A stretch of DNA of 64,000 nucleotides. It comes from Ilex aquifolium (taxonomy: Eukaryota > Streptophyta > Magnoliopsida > Aquifoliales > Aquifoliaceae). Numbering within the stretch: the stretch's first letter is position 1; each line of letters starts with the position of its first letter. The stretch lies in assembly GCA_951799425.1 (NCBI GenBank), contig OX637393.1, forward strand, positions 9,730,744-9,794,743, read 5' to 3'. Under the pieces are notes generated by a model. It did not search any database, was not told the DNA's origin, and saw only the letters and a program-made list of their open reading frames with translations. Position numbers and translations under genes: made by a program. Of this stretch, positions 21,743 through 33,147 are shown piece by piece.

Positions 21743-24393
21743 CTAAGTTTCTGGAGGGGGAGTAATTGAAGGATCTCGCAGCTCGGTAGATGAGCCCTCA
21801 GCAACAGATGCAAGGGAAGAGCTTCCAGAAATGCCTTGGGCCCCTACTTCCGTTGAGTCCGGATCCTGAGCAAGAGCCTCAGTCACTAAGTCAGCTGAAA
21901 ACGGTGTAGTAACAGGAACAGCATGATCTGTAGTAGGGAGCTCAAGAGTCGCAGTTGGGGGCTCAGGAAGCACGATAAGAGCTCCAGAGGTCCCAGAGGC
22001 AGGTATGTCTTGACTCAAGGCCGCAGCTAGTGGGACCGAGACATCTTCCTCATTATCAGAGCCAGACTCTTCCATTTCTTCCTCGGTGGGGATAGGGAAG
22101 TTAAAGTCAAGGTCTGGGAAAGCTTTGATAGCCTTGCGCCTAAAGGCAAGCCATCCAGTAGCCCACAAAGTGGTGGCCTCATCTCTTAGCTCGGCAATCT
22201 CATTATCCCTCTGTTTGACCAAATCTTTCTGCTCCCCGAGCTCCTCGCAGAGCTTGCCGTTTGCCTCATTGAGGGCGAGATAATCTTGATTGGCCTGGCT
22301 GAGCTCTTTCTTGGCGTCAAAAGCCTCCTGGCTAGCCTTAGACCATGCCTCAACCTTAAGCTGCAGGTCTTCCTTAACTAACCTTCGCTCATCTCGAGCT
22401 TTCTTTTCCCCTTCCTCAGCTCTGACCTTGACAGTTAATGTGTGTTTGAGGTCGGAGGCTTGCTTCGCCGTTTGTTCTTTGAGGCTCTCCACCCGGGCCC
22501 TGAGGTCCTCGTTCTCAAGAGACAATTCGGAAACCTTGACCTTATACGTCTTTAGAACCTTAAAAGAGCTTTCTTGAGACCGAACCCGGTGCAGCAGACC
22601 TTTCGCATGGAGGGCAGCCTGAGAATGTAAAGAAAGTTCAGCAAATTAAGTCAGACCACGAAATAAAAACAAGTAAAGGGGGGAAAATGCTAGCACTTAC
22701 GGCAGCTGCTCCCTGAAGAGTTGAAGAGATGGACTCCTCAAGGGGCATAGAAGCAGCCTTCAGGACATCAGATTCAGAAAAAATAGAAGAAAGAGCTCCT
22801 GCAGCAAGATCCATGTTGTCGAAAAAAGAATCCTCGTCTTCTTCCTCAGACTTTCTCTCTTTCTCAGCCGTCTTCCCAGAAGCAGTGTATGAGAAATTTT
22901 TGGGTTGGAGATCAGGGATCACTCCCAAAGCTTTCTCAACCTCAGAGGAAGACGGGGAAGCCTGATCTCCCACTTGAGCAGACACCAACCCGGGATGGGC
23001 CACTAGAGGAGAAGAGGTAACTGCAATTTGAGGGGTGCCGGATGAAGAAGGCGGTGCCTTGATGGGAACCGATTCTCTAGCAGCAAAGGGGGGTGAAGGC
23101 ACCTCCAATCTGGGAATTTTAGCCCGGGTGTTTGGACCACTCCCAGAGCTGACCCGGGCCTTGCGCTTGCCGGGTTTGCCACCTTTCATCAGTTCCTCAA
23201 CCTTAGCCTGAAGCTCTCCTAGAGTAGACTTTATGGTAGAAGGACCTGGAAGGTCTGAATGGGATAAGGAGATGTAAGGAGAAAAAGAAGAGAAGGAAAG
23301 ATAACGAAAGAGGAAGAGAAAGAAAGTGACAATGAAATTACCTTCTTCAGCCCCTAAAACAGATAATGGAATCGCTAGGGTCACCAAAGGAGGACTCAGA
23401 CCCAGCTCCACCAAATTTCGAGACTCAATCAGGTCGGCGTACCTCTCTGGCTTGATCTTCTCCAACTTCGCTAGCACTTTCTTATCTTCAGGGCTGAGCT
23501 CAGGACGACCACCTGAAAAGAAGAAAGTATGCAAGTAAGAGAAAGACAAGAGGCCTATAAGTCCCAGATCAGAGCTCAGTCGACTCAATTGAAGACTCAC
23601 GCAAGTTTTCTGGTTGTGTCCAAGCCGTAGGGATACCAAGAGTATCTGTTTTATCAGCAGGATTGTACTCCCAACTGGTACCCCCAATATAAAAGAAATG
23701 TTTTTTCCACGCCTTGTGAGAAGATGGGAGGTTAGTAATAATTTTCCTAGCCTTAGTTCGCTTGGAAATATACAGAAAACCTTCGGCAGAGGTCAGTTTG
23801 ACGTTGAAGAGCTCCATAAGCAAAGAAATGCTAGGAACCCCGAGTTTACGCTTCTTAAAGATGACTAGGAGACCAACCATGACGCCATAGAAGTTGGGAG
23901 AAATCTGGGAAGGGCATACATTAAAATATTGCAGAACAGCCTTGATAAAGGGATGCAGAGGAAAGCGAAGACCGTTCTCAAATGCGGCAAGAAAGAAGCA
24001 GACCCTATTGCGTACTTGTTCTACATAGTAGATGGATCTATCTGGGCACCAGGGTTCAACCCCAGGAGGAAAACCGTATCGAACTTTATAAGCTCTCATT
24101 AGCCCAGGGACCTCTCTACTGTAGCCCACAGACTCGGCATGCCTGAAGGCAAGCCCCAAATATGAGGTTTTTTCTTCAACCCTGACTCCACTTACCTTAA
24201 CCTTGCCTTTATCAGGTCTGGGGGGCATGAGAGAAGAGGTAGAGGGAGGTTCCTCGGTGCCAACCTCGGCTTCTACAGCCTCCACACCAGGAAAATTATC
24301 AATCTCATCGCCAACGTCCCCCAAATCGGTGTCCTCAGAACGATCCCCTAGTAGGGAAACAGAGGAACGAGTAGCACCAGAAGAAACAGACAT
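21743..24393 (-). CDS. Antisense gene A of Tat element (4 exons, 797 aa)
   Basis: Minus-strand exons 23601-24393, 23342-23512, 22701-23254 and 21743-22618. All three introns have GT donors (GTGAGT, GTAATT, GTAAGT) and pyrimidine-rich acceptors ending AG. Joining gives 2394 nt, 798 codons, with no internal stop. Start chosen at MSVSSGATRSS; an in-frame ATG at 24615 would add 74 residues of unlikely composition. Residues ~95-250 form a Transposase_28-like head (YYVEQVRNRVCFFLAAFENG, WKKHFFYIGGTSW). Exon 3 has a basic patch (GKRKARV) that could be a nuclear signal. Exon 4 opens with a long coiled coil (LSLENEDLRARVESLKEQ) and ends in an acidic, Pro/Ser/Thr-rich tail. A TATA-like TTTAAATA lies near 24875. 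Role unknown. Confidence 0.78.
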
Positions 24394-24615
24394 ATTTGGG
24401 CAAGAAAAGGGAAGATTAAAGGAACGGTAGAGAGGAGGAACACTACTCAAACTTTCCCTAATAACCCTAGGGTCAGCACAGTAACTCCCAACAGCGAGTA
24501 TGTGCACGATGAAACTCCAATCCACGAAATGGGGGAGGGGAGACAGGCAACAATCACGGGACCAAAAATAGAAGAACCTATGGGCCCAAAAACACAGCAA
24601 CCACCTAGAACTCAA

Positions 24616-25059
24616 AGGGTCCAGAGTTGGAAAAGTCGAAGAGAGGATAGGGAAAGCGTACCTAGATAGGGAAGAGCAGCGAACAAAAAATCCGGAGCCG
24701 AATCAAGAGGGGAAGCACTGCGAAGCCTTCGAATCAAACACAGAAAGGCTGATTTTGGGCAAAGGTCAGAGAGCTTCAAGACTGGGACTCAAGAATTTGC
24801 AGAGGCAGGGAATCCGGAGAAACAGAGGAGAAGATGAATAGTGTAAAGAAACGATTCAGGTAGCCGTTTTGGGTATTTAAAGCTTGAAAAACGTGGGCTG
24901 AGACGTGCACGAGAATCGAGGAGGGTCATGATTGCTGCAAACCGTCAAAAATCTTCAGCCACGTGAGAAACCAAGGGAGACCACGTGCAGATCCAGCTCA
25001 GATTGAGAAACAGTTCAGGCCTTACCTAAGCTAACTTAGAACAAGAGCTGGGGGGTAAC
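24616..25059. other. Leader/promoter region of antisense gene A and polypurine tract
   Basis: Non-coding. On the minus strand a TATA-like TTTAAATACC lies near 24871-24880, ~480 bp upstream of the chosen ATG of gene A. On the plus strand the purine run 'agagctggggggta' at 25044-25057, directly before the 3' LTR, is the expected polypurine tract for second-strand priming. Confidence 0.6.
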
Positions 25060-25785
25060 TGATGATACCTAAAATAAACTCCAGACACGAGCTCAGAAAG
25101 TGAGCTCAGCTCGGGAGTTCAGGTAATAAACGTTGAGCTCATCCGGTCATGGTCTGAGCTCATCCAGCCGGTACTAGAGCTCCCAGATGGGGATACGAAA
25201 TAAGGAATGGCAAGAGGACAACAAGATGACAGCAGATACCATCATAAAAGGAATCAAGCTGGAACCAAGGCGGAAAACCGATAACCAACCAAGATCCTCT
25301 CCTAAAACTAAGGGGAATTCCACGGAAGAAGGCAAAGATCTCGAGATGGAAACCACAAAAGCCGGCCATTTGGATTCGATGTAACTCCGGGATTGGAGAG
25401 GGGGAGATAAAGGAAGATCCCTTCATTATAGGAAGCAAATCCGGATTAGAGGTAAGCAAGAGGCTATAAAAAGGGGGGGGGGAGAGCCACAAAGGAGGGG
25501 GATCCAGAAACTCTCATCTTCTCACTACTGTAATACATTCAACTTGATCAATTAGAAAGAGAGGAGCCAGAGACTCCATGACAGAGTGGACTAGCCGAGC
25601 TCAGGCCGGTGAACCACTATAATCTTGTCTTGTTATTACCCCCTTTCCCAAATCCCCTAAGTATCATATTGCATTATCAAGCACGAGCCTTGCAGCTCCG
25701 ACACCGTACTCAACTCCAGCCAGATCGTTCATACCGAATAATCCTATTCTATAGCTCAGCTCATTCGCGTAGATTCACACCATCA
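25060..25785 (+). repeat. 3' LTR of Tat element
   Basis: Same ends as the 5' LTR (TGATGATACC ... ACACCATCA). About a dozen substitutions, a 2-bp difference near 25343 and a shorter G run separate the two, giving roughly 2% divergence. Followed by target duplication GTTTT. Confidence 0.95.
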
Positions 25786-25790
25786 GTTTT

Positions 25791-26173
25791 CTAAACAGAG
25801 CCTAAAAAATTGTTCAAGTTCAACTTATTTAATACACGAGTCGAGTCTTATCCAAGCCGAATTCTAACAGTTCGACTCAATTATCAGCCATAATTATGTG
25901 ATCACACTGAAACAATGTAACCGTCCATTAATAATATCACAAGTGTACAAGTAGATCTCACACAATAAAATAACTACCCATATATGTGATGTAATACTAT
26001 CCATATAAATAAAAAAAAGATACACTTTGTCCATTTAATTTTTTTTTATTAAATGATTATAGAGAGAATTATATTTAGACCCCCTGAGGCTTGTCATTAA
26101 TCACTCATACTGCCTGACCTTTGAAATATTACACAAAGATCCCTAAGATTAGTATGCGCGTAACACTTGGACT
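25791..26173. other. Left-arm non-coding segment between Tat element and hAT
   Basis: Matches the right arm at about 42290-42665. AT-rich with no gene signal. Confidence 0.6.
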
Positions 26174-26531
26174 CCTACCATCTATGAAGCACGGATACGA
26201 ATACGGCGATACGGCAAAACTTAAAAAAATAGGATACGGGTACGGCTAGGATACGTCCTTAAAATATATATTTTTTTAAAAATTTATTATTATATTTAAT
26301 GTAATAATTATAATTTATAAAGTGAATCACACATCTACCAAAGATATATAATAATAACTAATCATTCTATCATTTATAAATCATACATTCTATATCGCAT
26401 ACATATTGCATAATATCAAGTCCATACTTAAACAAAAGAAACTATCCGATTACAAGTCAAGCAACAAAAAACTTGCAATTTGAAATATTATCCTATTACA
26501 AGTCAAGCAACAAAACAGTCCCCTCTTGTTA

Positions 26532-28830
26532 CTAAGACGTTTCTTCATCTCTATCCCCTTCATCTTCATCTCTATCCCCTCCATCTTGGAATAACATAGC
26601 TTCCATCTCTGGCTCATCAAGTGAAAGACTTGCAACTTCAAGCAACCCAGCACCCTCCAATGAATCAAATGCATCTCCACCAATGTCCCATAACTTCGTA
26701 TCTCCTTGCATGTATTGTTTACTCCTCCTCGATAAGAGACGAAGATTGTTGTGTACAAAAACCAAATCTTGGGCACGAAGTGGTGTCATTTTGTTCCTTT
26801 TCATGGAAGTAATGAAAGAGTAAGTGCTCCAATTTCTTTCACTGCAAGACGAGGAACAAGGCTGGCTAAGTAATTTCAATGCTAAAGATTGAAGCATTGG
26901 TGCAGGAGACCCATGAGAAAACCACCACATGAGAGGGTCCATTAATCCTCGATATACTCTTGAGTCGTGCTCTCCAAATTGATCCAAACAACCAGAAAAC
27001 TTAGCATACTCAGTATTAACCTTCATTCTCTTTTGTGGATTCGGGAAGTACCTGTGAAAGCATTTATTTCTCATAGATGAAATATCTTCGTCCTTGTGAG
27101 GAGGAACACGATTGAGATTTTCATTTAGCCACTGTGCACTATAATACCTATATTATAAAATTAGAAGATATCAAACCAACTCGATAAAAAAAAAATACTT
27201 TTAAGAGTAAAAACTAAAAAGAAAGTTGTCACCTTGGATTTAAGGAATATGCAAGACAATGAAGAGGTGTGTTACTTTTAGCCCATCTCTCAACTAGAAC
27301 TTTATGTACCACATCATAAAAGATTGACCTTGCATTATCTGGCTTCCCTTCATGCTTATATATAGCTGTCTTTACCTTTTCAATCATTGTGTCCCACATT
27401 TCATAAACCAAATAAAGACACGGTATGTCTGTATCGCAAATCCTCAACATCTCATAAATGGGCAATGTGAAAGAAAGTATGTAATCTATCTTATCCCACC
27501 AAATGTCACTCAAGATGTTTTCCTTCACAAATGCCGCTTTCACAACATCATCTTCTTTGTAAGAAGACCATTTCTCACTAATTACCATTGCTTGAAGACC
27601 ACGCTTGATGAGTTTAAATCTTTTCATCATTACAATAGCAGATGCAAAACGAGTGTCTGCAACAGCAAGCAACTTCAAAGACACAAACTCATTAAAGATA
27701 AACAACCTCAAAGAATGATTCATGATGAAATTTTTGATAGTTACTAAATCTCCAACAACTTCTGTAATCCAGTGGCATTCCTCATAAGTAACTTCATTCT
27801 TCTCAAGATTTTTTGCTGCACAAATATTCTTAAGGGCAAGATTCAATGTGTGCACTACACATGGGGTCCAAAAGATATGTTGGAACTCATTTTGAATGAT
27901 TAATCCAGCAGAAGCACAAACAGGAGCATTATCAGTAATTACTTGAACCACGTTTTGAGGTCCAACTTCTGCAATGACTTGATTGATTAAGTTCTCAATA
28001 AAAAATTTATCTTTGATCTCACCCTCGCAATTGACAGCTTTCAAGAACATTGCCCCAAATTCTGATGCAGCCATGAAATTGATAAGAGGCCTTCTTTGGG
28101 AATCAGTCCACCAATCTGTAACAATGCTCACTCCCTTTTCTTGCCATGACAATTTAGTTGGCTCCAACAACCTTTCTACATGTGCCCTTTCCTTTTGAAG
28201 TAGTGTGGTCCTCAATGCATTGTAACCAGGTGGTACATAACCCGCAATCAAATTAGTGGCAGCAAATGTATAAGAACTCACATAATATGGGTTCCTAGCT
28301 AAATGAAAAGGCAAGCCACCTGAATAAAACATTCGTGCAATGTGAGAGTTCAATTCTTCCCGAGTACCCAAGTTAAAAGCTTTCTCCAAAGCACTAGTTC
28401 CAGTCGCCTTCTTTTTTCTTGGCTCAAAACCTTCCATTCTAAGTGTTCCAGTTTCTGATATCCCCATACTCCTAGTTATAGGGGCCTGGAAAGAGGAAGG
28501 TGGCAATGAAACTTTCTTTGGCATAGTCATTAAAACCCTATTATCTGCTTCTTCAATTACCCTTTGCATCTCAATAAGATTTTGGGGAGTCACTTTTTTG
28601 CACACTTTAACCCCATGACCAGGAATTTTCAATAAATGTGCCTTAACACGATAATATGATCCACTATACTCATTCTGACAGAAATTGCATTGGAATCTAG
28701 TATTTCCACCTTTATCCCCCAATTTTTCTAGTTTAGTAACATAACCCCAAAGAGGAGCATTATCATCTTGAGTGGCGCTACCACTTCCACTTCCACCAGT
28801 TGAGCCCATACTTTCCGTACCCGTACTCAT
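26532..28830 (-). CDS. hAT transposase, BED zinc finger-DUF659-hAT_C (2 coding exons, 737 aa)
   Basis: Minus-strand exons 27233-28830 and 26532-27147; the 85-bp intron has a GT donor after AATCCAAG and a TATAG acceptor, and the junction reads NPR-YYSAQWLNENLN in frame. Joined length is 2214 nt: 737 residues plus stop, no lesions. A BED zinc finger lies near residues 28-78 (FQCNFC, then H and C ligands). DUF659 covers about 170-330 with VTDWWTDSQRRPL and ITDNAPVCASAG, which carry the first two catalytic Asp. The hAT dimerisation domain in exon 2 has QPCSSSCSERNWSTYSF, where the Glu in SER fits the third acidic catalytic residue. The tail is acidic. A 5' leader intron is also likely (GTAAGC donor at 29201, TATAG acceptor at 28835). 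The protein cuts and pastes the element by binding its ends. Confidence 0.9.
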
Positions 28831-29484
28831 TCCCCTATAATTATTAATTTAATAAACAGAATCAACAATGCAGTAAAATTTAGTAGCAGACTAGCAGTAA
28901 AATTCAATTTGGCCAGGGCAGGCAGTAACCACGGAATCACAGAACCAGGCAGTGGCCAGGGCATCTAGAATTGCAGTGCAAAAAAACCAAATTCAAGGCC
29001 CCCAAAAAAAAACCTAGTTCAACAGTAAATCAGTAATATATCTGTATATGTATAGCTTGTTCTCCAAATTGCTCCAAAAAAAAACGCCTTAAATACAAAG
29101 TGCAAACCCAAATTCAAGGATCAAAATGAGTCCTAATCACTGGTAAAAGGCAAAAGAGACAACAGAGAGACAGAAAAAGAGAGAGAGAGGAGAGAGCTTA
29201 CCCGATCGGCATCGTCCAGGGGTCAGTCGTCGTCGAGAGATGCTATCGGGGTCAGTCGTCGTCGGCGATCGGCGTCAACTACTGGCAGACAGGCAGTCGT
29301 CGATCGATCAATCGATCGTGAGAGAGAGAGAGACAGGAGAGTCGATTGTCGACTGATTGGGGGGGGGGGGGGGCTGTCGAATAAAGAAATTAGGGTTTAT
29401 AATATATATATATTTTTTACAAAGGCCCAAATATATTTGCGCTTGTACCCCTATATTTTTTAAAAAATTCAAGTAATACCCCGC
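28831..29484 (-). promoter_or_regulatory. hAT leader region with probable 5' untranslated intron
   Basis: Non-coding part between the transposase start and the subterminal repeats. GTAAGC at 29201 downward and an acceptor at 28835-28836 (ttataG|GGGAATGAG) would remove a ~367-bp leader intron four bases before the ATG. Includes a (GA)n run near 29170-29196 and a G run at 29360-29373. Confidence 0.5.
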
Positions 29485-29682
29485 CGTATCCTATGCGTAT
29501 CCAATCCGTATCCAATGAGTATCCGGCCGTATCCGAAAATCAAATTTATTTTTTAAATTTAGGATACGTCTCAGCCGTATCGGATACGTATCCGGCCGTA
29601 TCGGAGGCGTATCCGTATCCGAAAAGTATCCGATACCGATACTTTGATCCTTTCGAAGTATCCGTGCTTCATAGCCTACCAT

Positions 29683-30402
29683 CAATGTCCGTTAGTATAT
29701 TCGTTAATAAATTACACCCAGACCTCTTGAAATTTGTAGGCGTATAATACTTAGACCCCTTAAATTTAAAATGTTGTACTTATATCAAAAATACTTCAAT
29801 CAAAGATAAAATATTAAATATTTTAAATTTTACAATCAAAATTCATATTTTATTGTATCATATATTGAAATAAAATCAAAAAAAAATCTAATTTTTTCTT
29901 AAAAAATCGTAATTAATATACAATTATATTATCTATTAGTTGTATATTCTATAATTTTTGAACCAAAGTAGGCTGCAACAAATTATACTGATACTCTAAC
30001 AGCACATAAGCATCACATACGAATCAATTTTAGTTCGCATATTTTAATAGATTTTGTATGGACTTTTTATTTTTTTGTTCTAATACCAATTTATATGACC
30101 CAATTAATTTTATTTTTTCTAAATCATCCGTATTATGTAATAATTACCCACGAAGAAAAATGGGGTATACTTTAGTTATTTAATTTTTTTTCATTAAATA
30201 ATTAATTCATGCTATCGTATTAATATGGTGTAACCGTGACGGCAACATTTACTCCCAGATCAGGTAGAGGTCGTCGTGTGATAACATCCAAGTCTTTCTG
30301 GCAGTGTTGTCGTTGGACTTCCGGACACCCGGTCTGACAAAGAATGTTGCATAAAAGAAATGTTTACACCATGCAAAGAAGGTAGTTGCTTAAAATTTGT
30401 GA
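29683..30402. other. Left-arm non-coding segment
   Basis: Matches the right arm at about 42668-43010 and 43693-44840. It preserves the empty sites of two right-arm hAT-type insertions ('ataagcatcacatac' near 30007; 'aggtagaggtcgtcg' near 30262). No gene. Confidence 0.65.
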
Positions 30403-31150
30403 TCCGTTTGGTACGAATGATGGAAAGAAAAAAGGAAGGAAAAGTGAAAGAAATAAGTTTTTTATCCATGAAAGAAAGAAAGTTATTTCCCCTCCTTTTT
30501 GTTTGGTAGGAGAAATGAAAAAATAGAGGAGATATATTTTCCATCGTTTGGTATTGGATGAAAAATGAAAGGAAAGGAAAAACATATATGCCCAATTTAC
30601 AATTCTACTCTTAAATATATTAAGTGAATTTTTTTATTACAAATCAATCCAATTAATTTGAAAAAAAAATCCCCTTATTTTTGTTACAAATTAATTTTGC
30701 TTTGAATGATTTGTAACTATTAATTAAAAATGAGAATATAAAAAGAATTTGCACATTGGTGCATTTTCCTGGATAAAAAAATGAAGATACAAAATTAAAA
30801 ATAATATTTAAATTCTATAATCATAACATAAAAAAGAGGACTTCATTTACCTTCAAGTGACTGACATCATCAAAAGTAAAATAGACATAGATTATTGTGA
30901 ACAAGAAGAATGGACAAGAGGGCATAATAGTAATTTACCTTAAACTTTAATCAAGATTCCCTTCTTCTCTTCCACTTTCCACCCAAAATCGGAAGGAAAA
31001 AAAATAGAAGGTAGAGTGGATTAAGCTTCATTCCCATTTTCCATTCCATTGTGTTTTCCTTCCATACCAAACGAGTAAAAACATTTTCTTCCCCTCCATT
31101 TTCCCTCCTTATTTTCCATTCACCCTTCTTTCCATCGTATCAAACACAGG
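30403..31150. mobile_element. Probable MITE with GTTTGGTACGATGGAAAG-type ends
   Basis: The left end reads 'ccgtttggtacgaatgatgg' and the reverse complement of the right end reads 'ctgtgtttgatacgatgg', giving imperfect inverted termini with 'ggaaag' following in both. Interior is A-rich with GGAAAG and CTTTCC runs facing each other. Ends are approximate and I could not fix the target duplication. Confidence 0.55.
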
Positions 31151-32171
31151 GTTAGACTACGGGAGTAAAGTAATAATTTCGGTACCGTATGTCTAATTTT
31201 TACCTTTTTAATGGTTATTTTTATAATTTTTATGAATTATATTATAATTAAAAATTTTATTATTTTTATATGTAATTTATCACTTTTGTAGGTATTTTTA
31301 CCACTATTATTGATGTTTTTATTATATTTGTGGTAACTATTTTTACCACTATTATGGATGTTTTTATTATATTTGTAGTAACTATTTTTACCACTTTTTT
31401 TAGTACAAAAATTGGCACCACAATAATGGTAAAAAGTAACCACAAATGTGATAAAAGTAACCACAAATGTGAAAAATGAAGGTATGATATTGAATTTTTT
31501 TTTTTTCGGTACTATAGTCAAGTCCAGTTGCTTATATTCAATTAGAGAAAGGCTACTATACTTACCAAATTTTCTTATTAAATTTTTCATCACAAATGAT
31601 ATGGCACAATCTCCATCATTAAATATTAACAGGACCTATTTCTCTAATGGTGAAAAACTATACTACATCATTTGAGATAGAGATCTACGTAAAAAAAAAA
31701 AAAATTATAAGCATAACGTTACCTGAGATCCTCCAGAACTTTTGTAGAGAAAAAAGCATTTGACAGGGTATTTCTCTTAATTTTTTTGTAGCATTGGATC
31801 TTCCATCTAGCGTTTCTCTTTCATGCATGCTTTAAAATGTGGGTCAATACATACACGATTTTGTAGAGTTATATTTGACTCGATATCTTTTGTTTTGAGA
31901 CTTAAAAATATCATGTAAATCACGAGTCTCATTTGATTTGACCGGGACATATTTGAATCAACTACGAGTCTGTCTAAGTCATCATCATTAAATCAGCCGT
32001 AAAAGTTCTATGACACCTCGAGATAACCTAAATTTCTCACAATTTTCAATTTGTCCTATTTGCTATTTCGATATGTATTGCTCCATGTCATTTTATTACG
32101 TCGCAACTTATGTGTCTCAATAACATCAGACCAAAGACGCATATTCCGACACTGAACCATGCTACCATGTG
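31151..32171. other. Left-arm non-coding segment with small tandem repeat
   Basis: 31285-31400 holds two to three copies of a ~60-bp unit containing 'gtaactatttttaccactat'. From about 31690 to 32171 the sequence matches the right arm at about 45320-45690. No gene. Confidence 0.6.
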
Positions 32172-32181
32172 CTACTAAATT

Positions 32182-33137
32182 GAATCTATTACTAAAGTAC
32201 CCGCCTTTTTAAACTTAATTACCAATCTACTGCCGTTTTCAACTTATTTACCAAACTACCGCTGTTTTAAAAGCGGATTTGGCAAATACGACTTCATGGG
32301 GAAAGCGGATTTGGCAAATCCGACTTCATGGTAAAAGCGGATTTGAAAAATCCGACTTCATTGGGAAAGCGGATTTGATAAATCCGACTTCATTGGGAAA
32401 GCGGACATATCAAATCCGCCTTTATATGGAAAGCAGACTTGCCAAATCCAAGGTGCAAGTCAATTTGACTTATATATAACTGTGTTGATCGCCAAAAGAG
32501 TATTTGACTATTTATTGAATACGTTTGATCTCTCTGATTCTATTATTTGTGAATCAATTACTCACCTTTATTAGTTACTATACTAAATAGTAATTTTTTA
32601 TTTCTTTGTTTCTTTAATTACATCATTTAAAGTTATTTTTTACATATTATTTTTTTAAAAATAGCATCAAAATTTTTTCAAAATGCATAACTCGATAAAA
32701 AACTTTTAACACGTATACACTATTATATATGGACAATGTATGAAATAAAGATTATGTTAACTTATAAATTAATTAAATATTAAATAATTGAACATATAAT
32801 ATAATTGAGTGATGTAATATTTTTTGGAGGAAAATATATAAAAAATAAAAAATCAACTTCCTTCCTATCTTACTGTAGAGATGAATAAATAAATAAAAAG
32901 ATAAAAAAAAATATGGACTTCCCTTCTTTAAGAGTAAGAAAAAAAAAATTTCTGGGGAAATACCATCAGAATTGGGTTCTCTTATTGCTATGAAGTCGGA
33001 TTTGCCAAATCCGCTTTTCCCATGAAGTCGGATTTGCCAAATCCACTTTTAAAACAGCGGTAGTTTGGTAAATAAGTTGAAAACGGCAGTAGATTGGTAA
33101 TTAAGTTTAAAAAAGCGGGTACTTTGGTAATAGATTC
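32182..33137. mobile_element. Mutator-type MITE with long terminal inverted repeats, TSD CTACTAAATT
   Basis: 956 bp. The left end GAATCTATTACTAAAGTACC and the right end (reverse complement GAATCTATTACCAAAGTACC) begin inverted repeats that stay nearly identical for more than 110 bp. A 10-bp direct repeat CTACTAAATT flanks it (32172-32181 and 33138-33147); the right arm has the single uninterrupted site at about 45680. Inside each arm is a ~30-bp tandem motif with a palindromic core (GGATTTGGCAAATCC). No protein is encoded; the frame at 32279-32479 is repeat. Confidence 0.88.
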
Positions 33138-33147
33138 CTACTAAATT

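Larger units (their letters stand above)
12449..25785 (+). mobile_element. Full-length Tat-lineage Ty3/gypsy retrotransposon with two antisense genes
   Basis: 13,337 bp, bounded by LTRs of 729 and 726 bp and by perfect 5-bp target site duplications GTTTT (12444-12448 and 25786-25790). The right arm of the duplication holds the unoccupied site ('ggttcgttttttaaacag' near 42280), confirming both ends. Order: LTR, primer binding site, gag-protease-RT-RNase H-second RNase H-integrase on plus, a 55-bp tandem array, antisense gene B, antisense gene A, polypurine tract, LTR. The LTRs differ at about a dozen positions plus two small length changes, so insertion is recent. The second RNase H and antisense frames mark the Tat lineage. 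gag-pol has two in-frame stops, so this copy cannot be fully autonomous as it stands. Confidence 0.95.
26182..29674 (-). mobile_element. Apparently complete hAT transposon (3493 bp), TSD CCTACCAT
   Basis: Perfect 17-bp terminal inverted repeats (CTATGAAGCACGGATAC at 26182-26198; its reverse complement at 29658-29674) and a perfect 8-bp duplication CCTACCAT (26174-26181, 29675-29682). The right arm keeps the empty site ('actaatgtcatcaatg' near 42660). Many subterminal copies of a GGATACG/CGTATCC motif lie within ~100-180 bp of both ends (26190-26260, 29483-29640), as expected for transposase binding sites. One transposase gene on the minus strand fills the element. Confidence 0.95.

Noticed and set aside
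22086..22965. Plus-strand Ser/Leu-rich frames opposite antisense gene A
   Set aside because: Shadows of gene A coding exons; composition follows the Glu/Lys-rich coiled coil on the other strand.
32279..32479. 66-codon plus-strand frame
   Set aside because: Consists of the ~30-bp tandem motif in the Mutator-type MITE.
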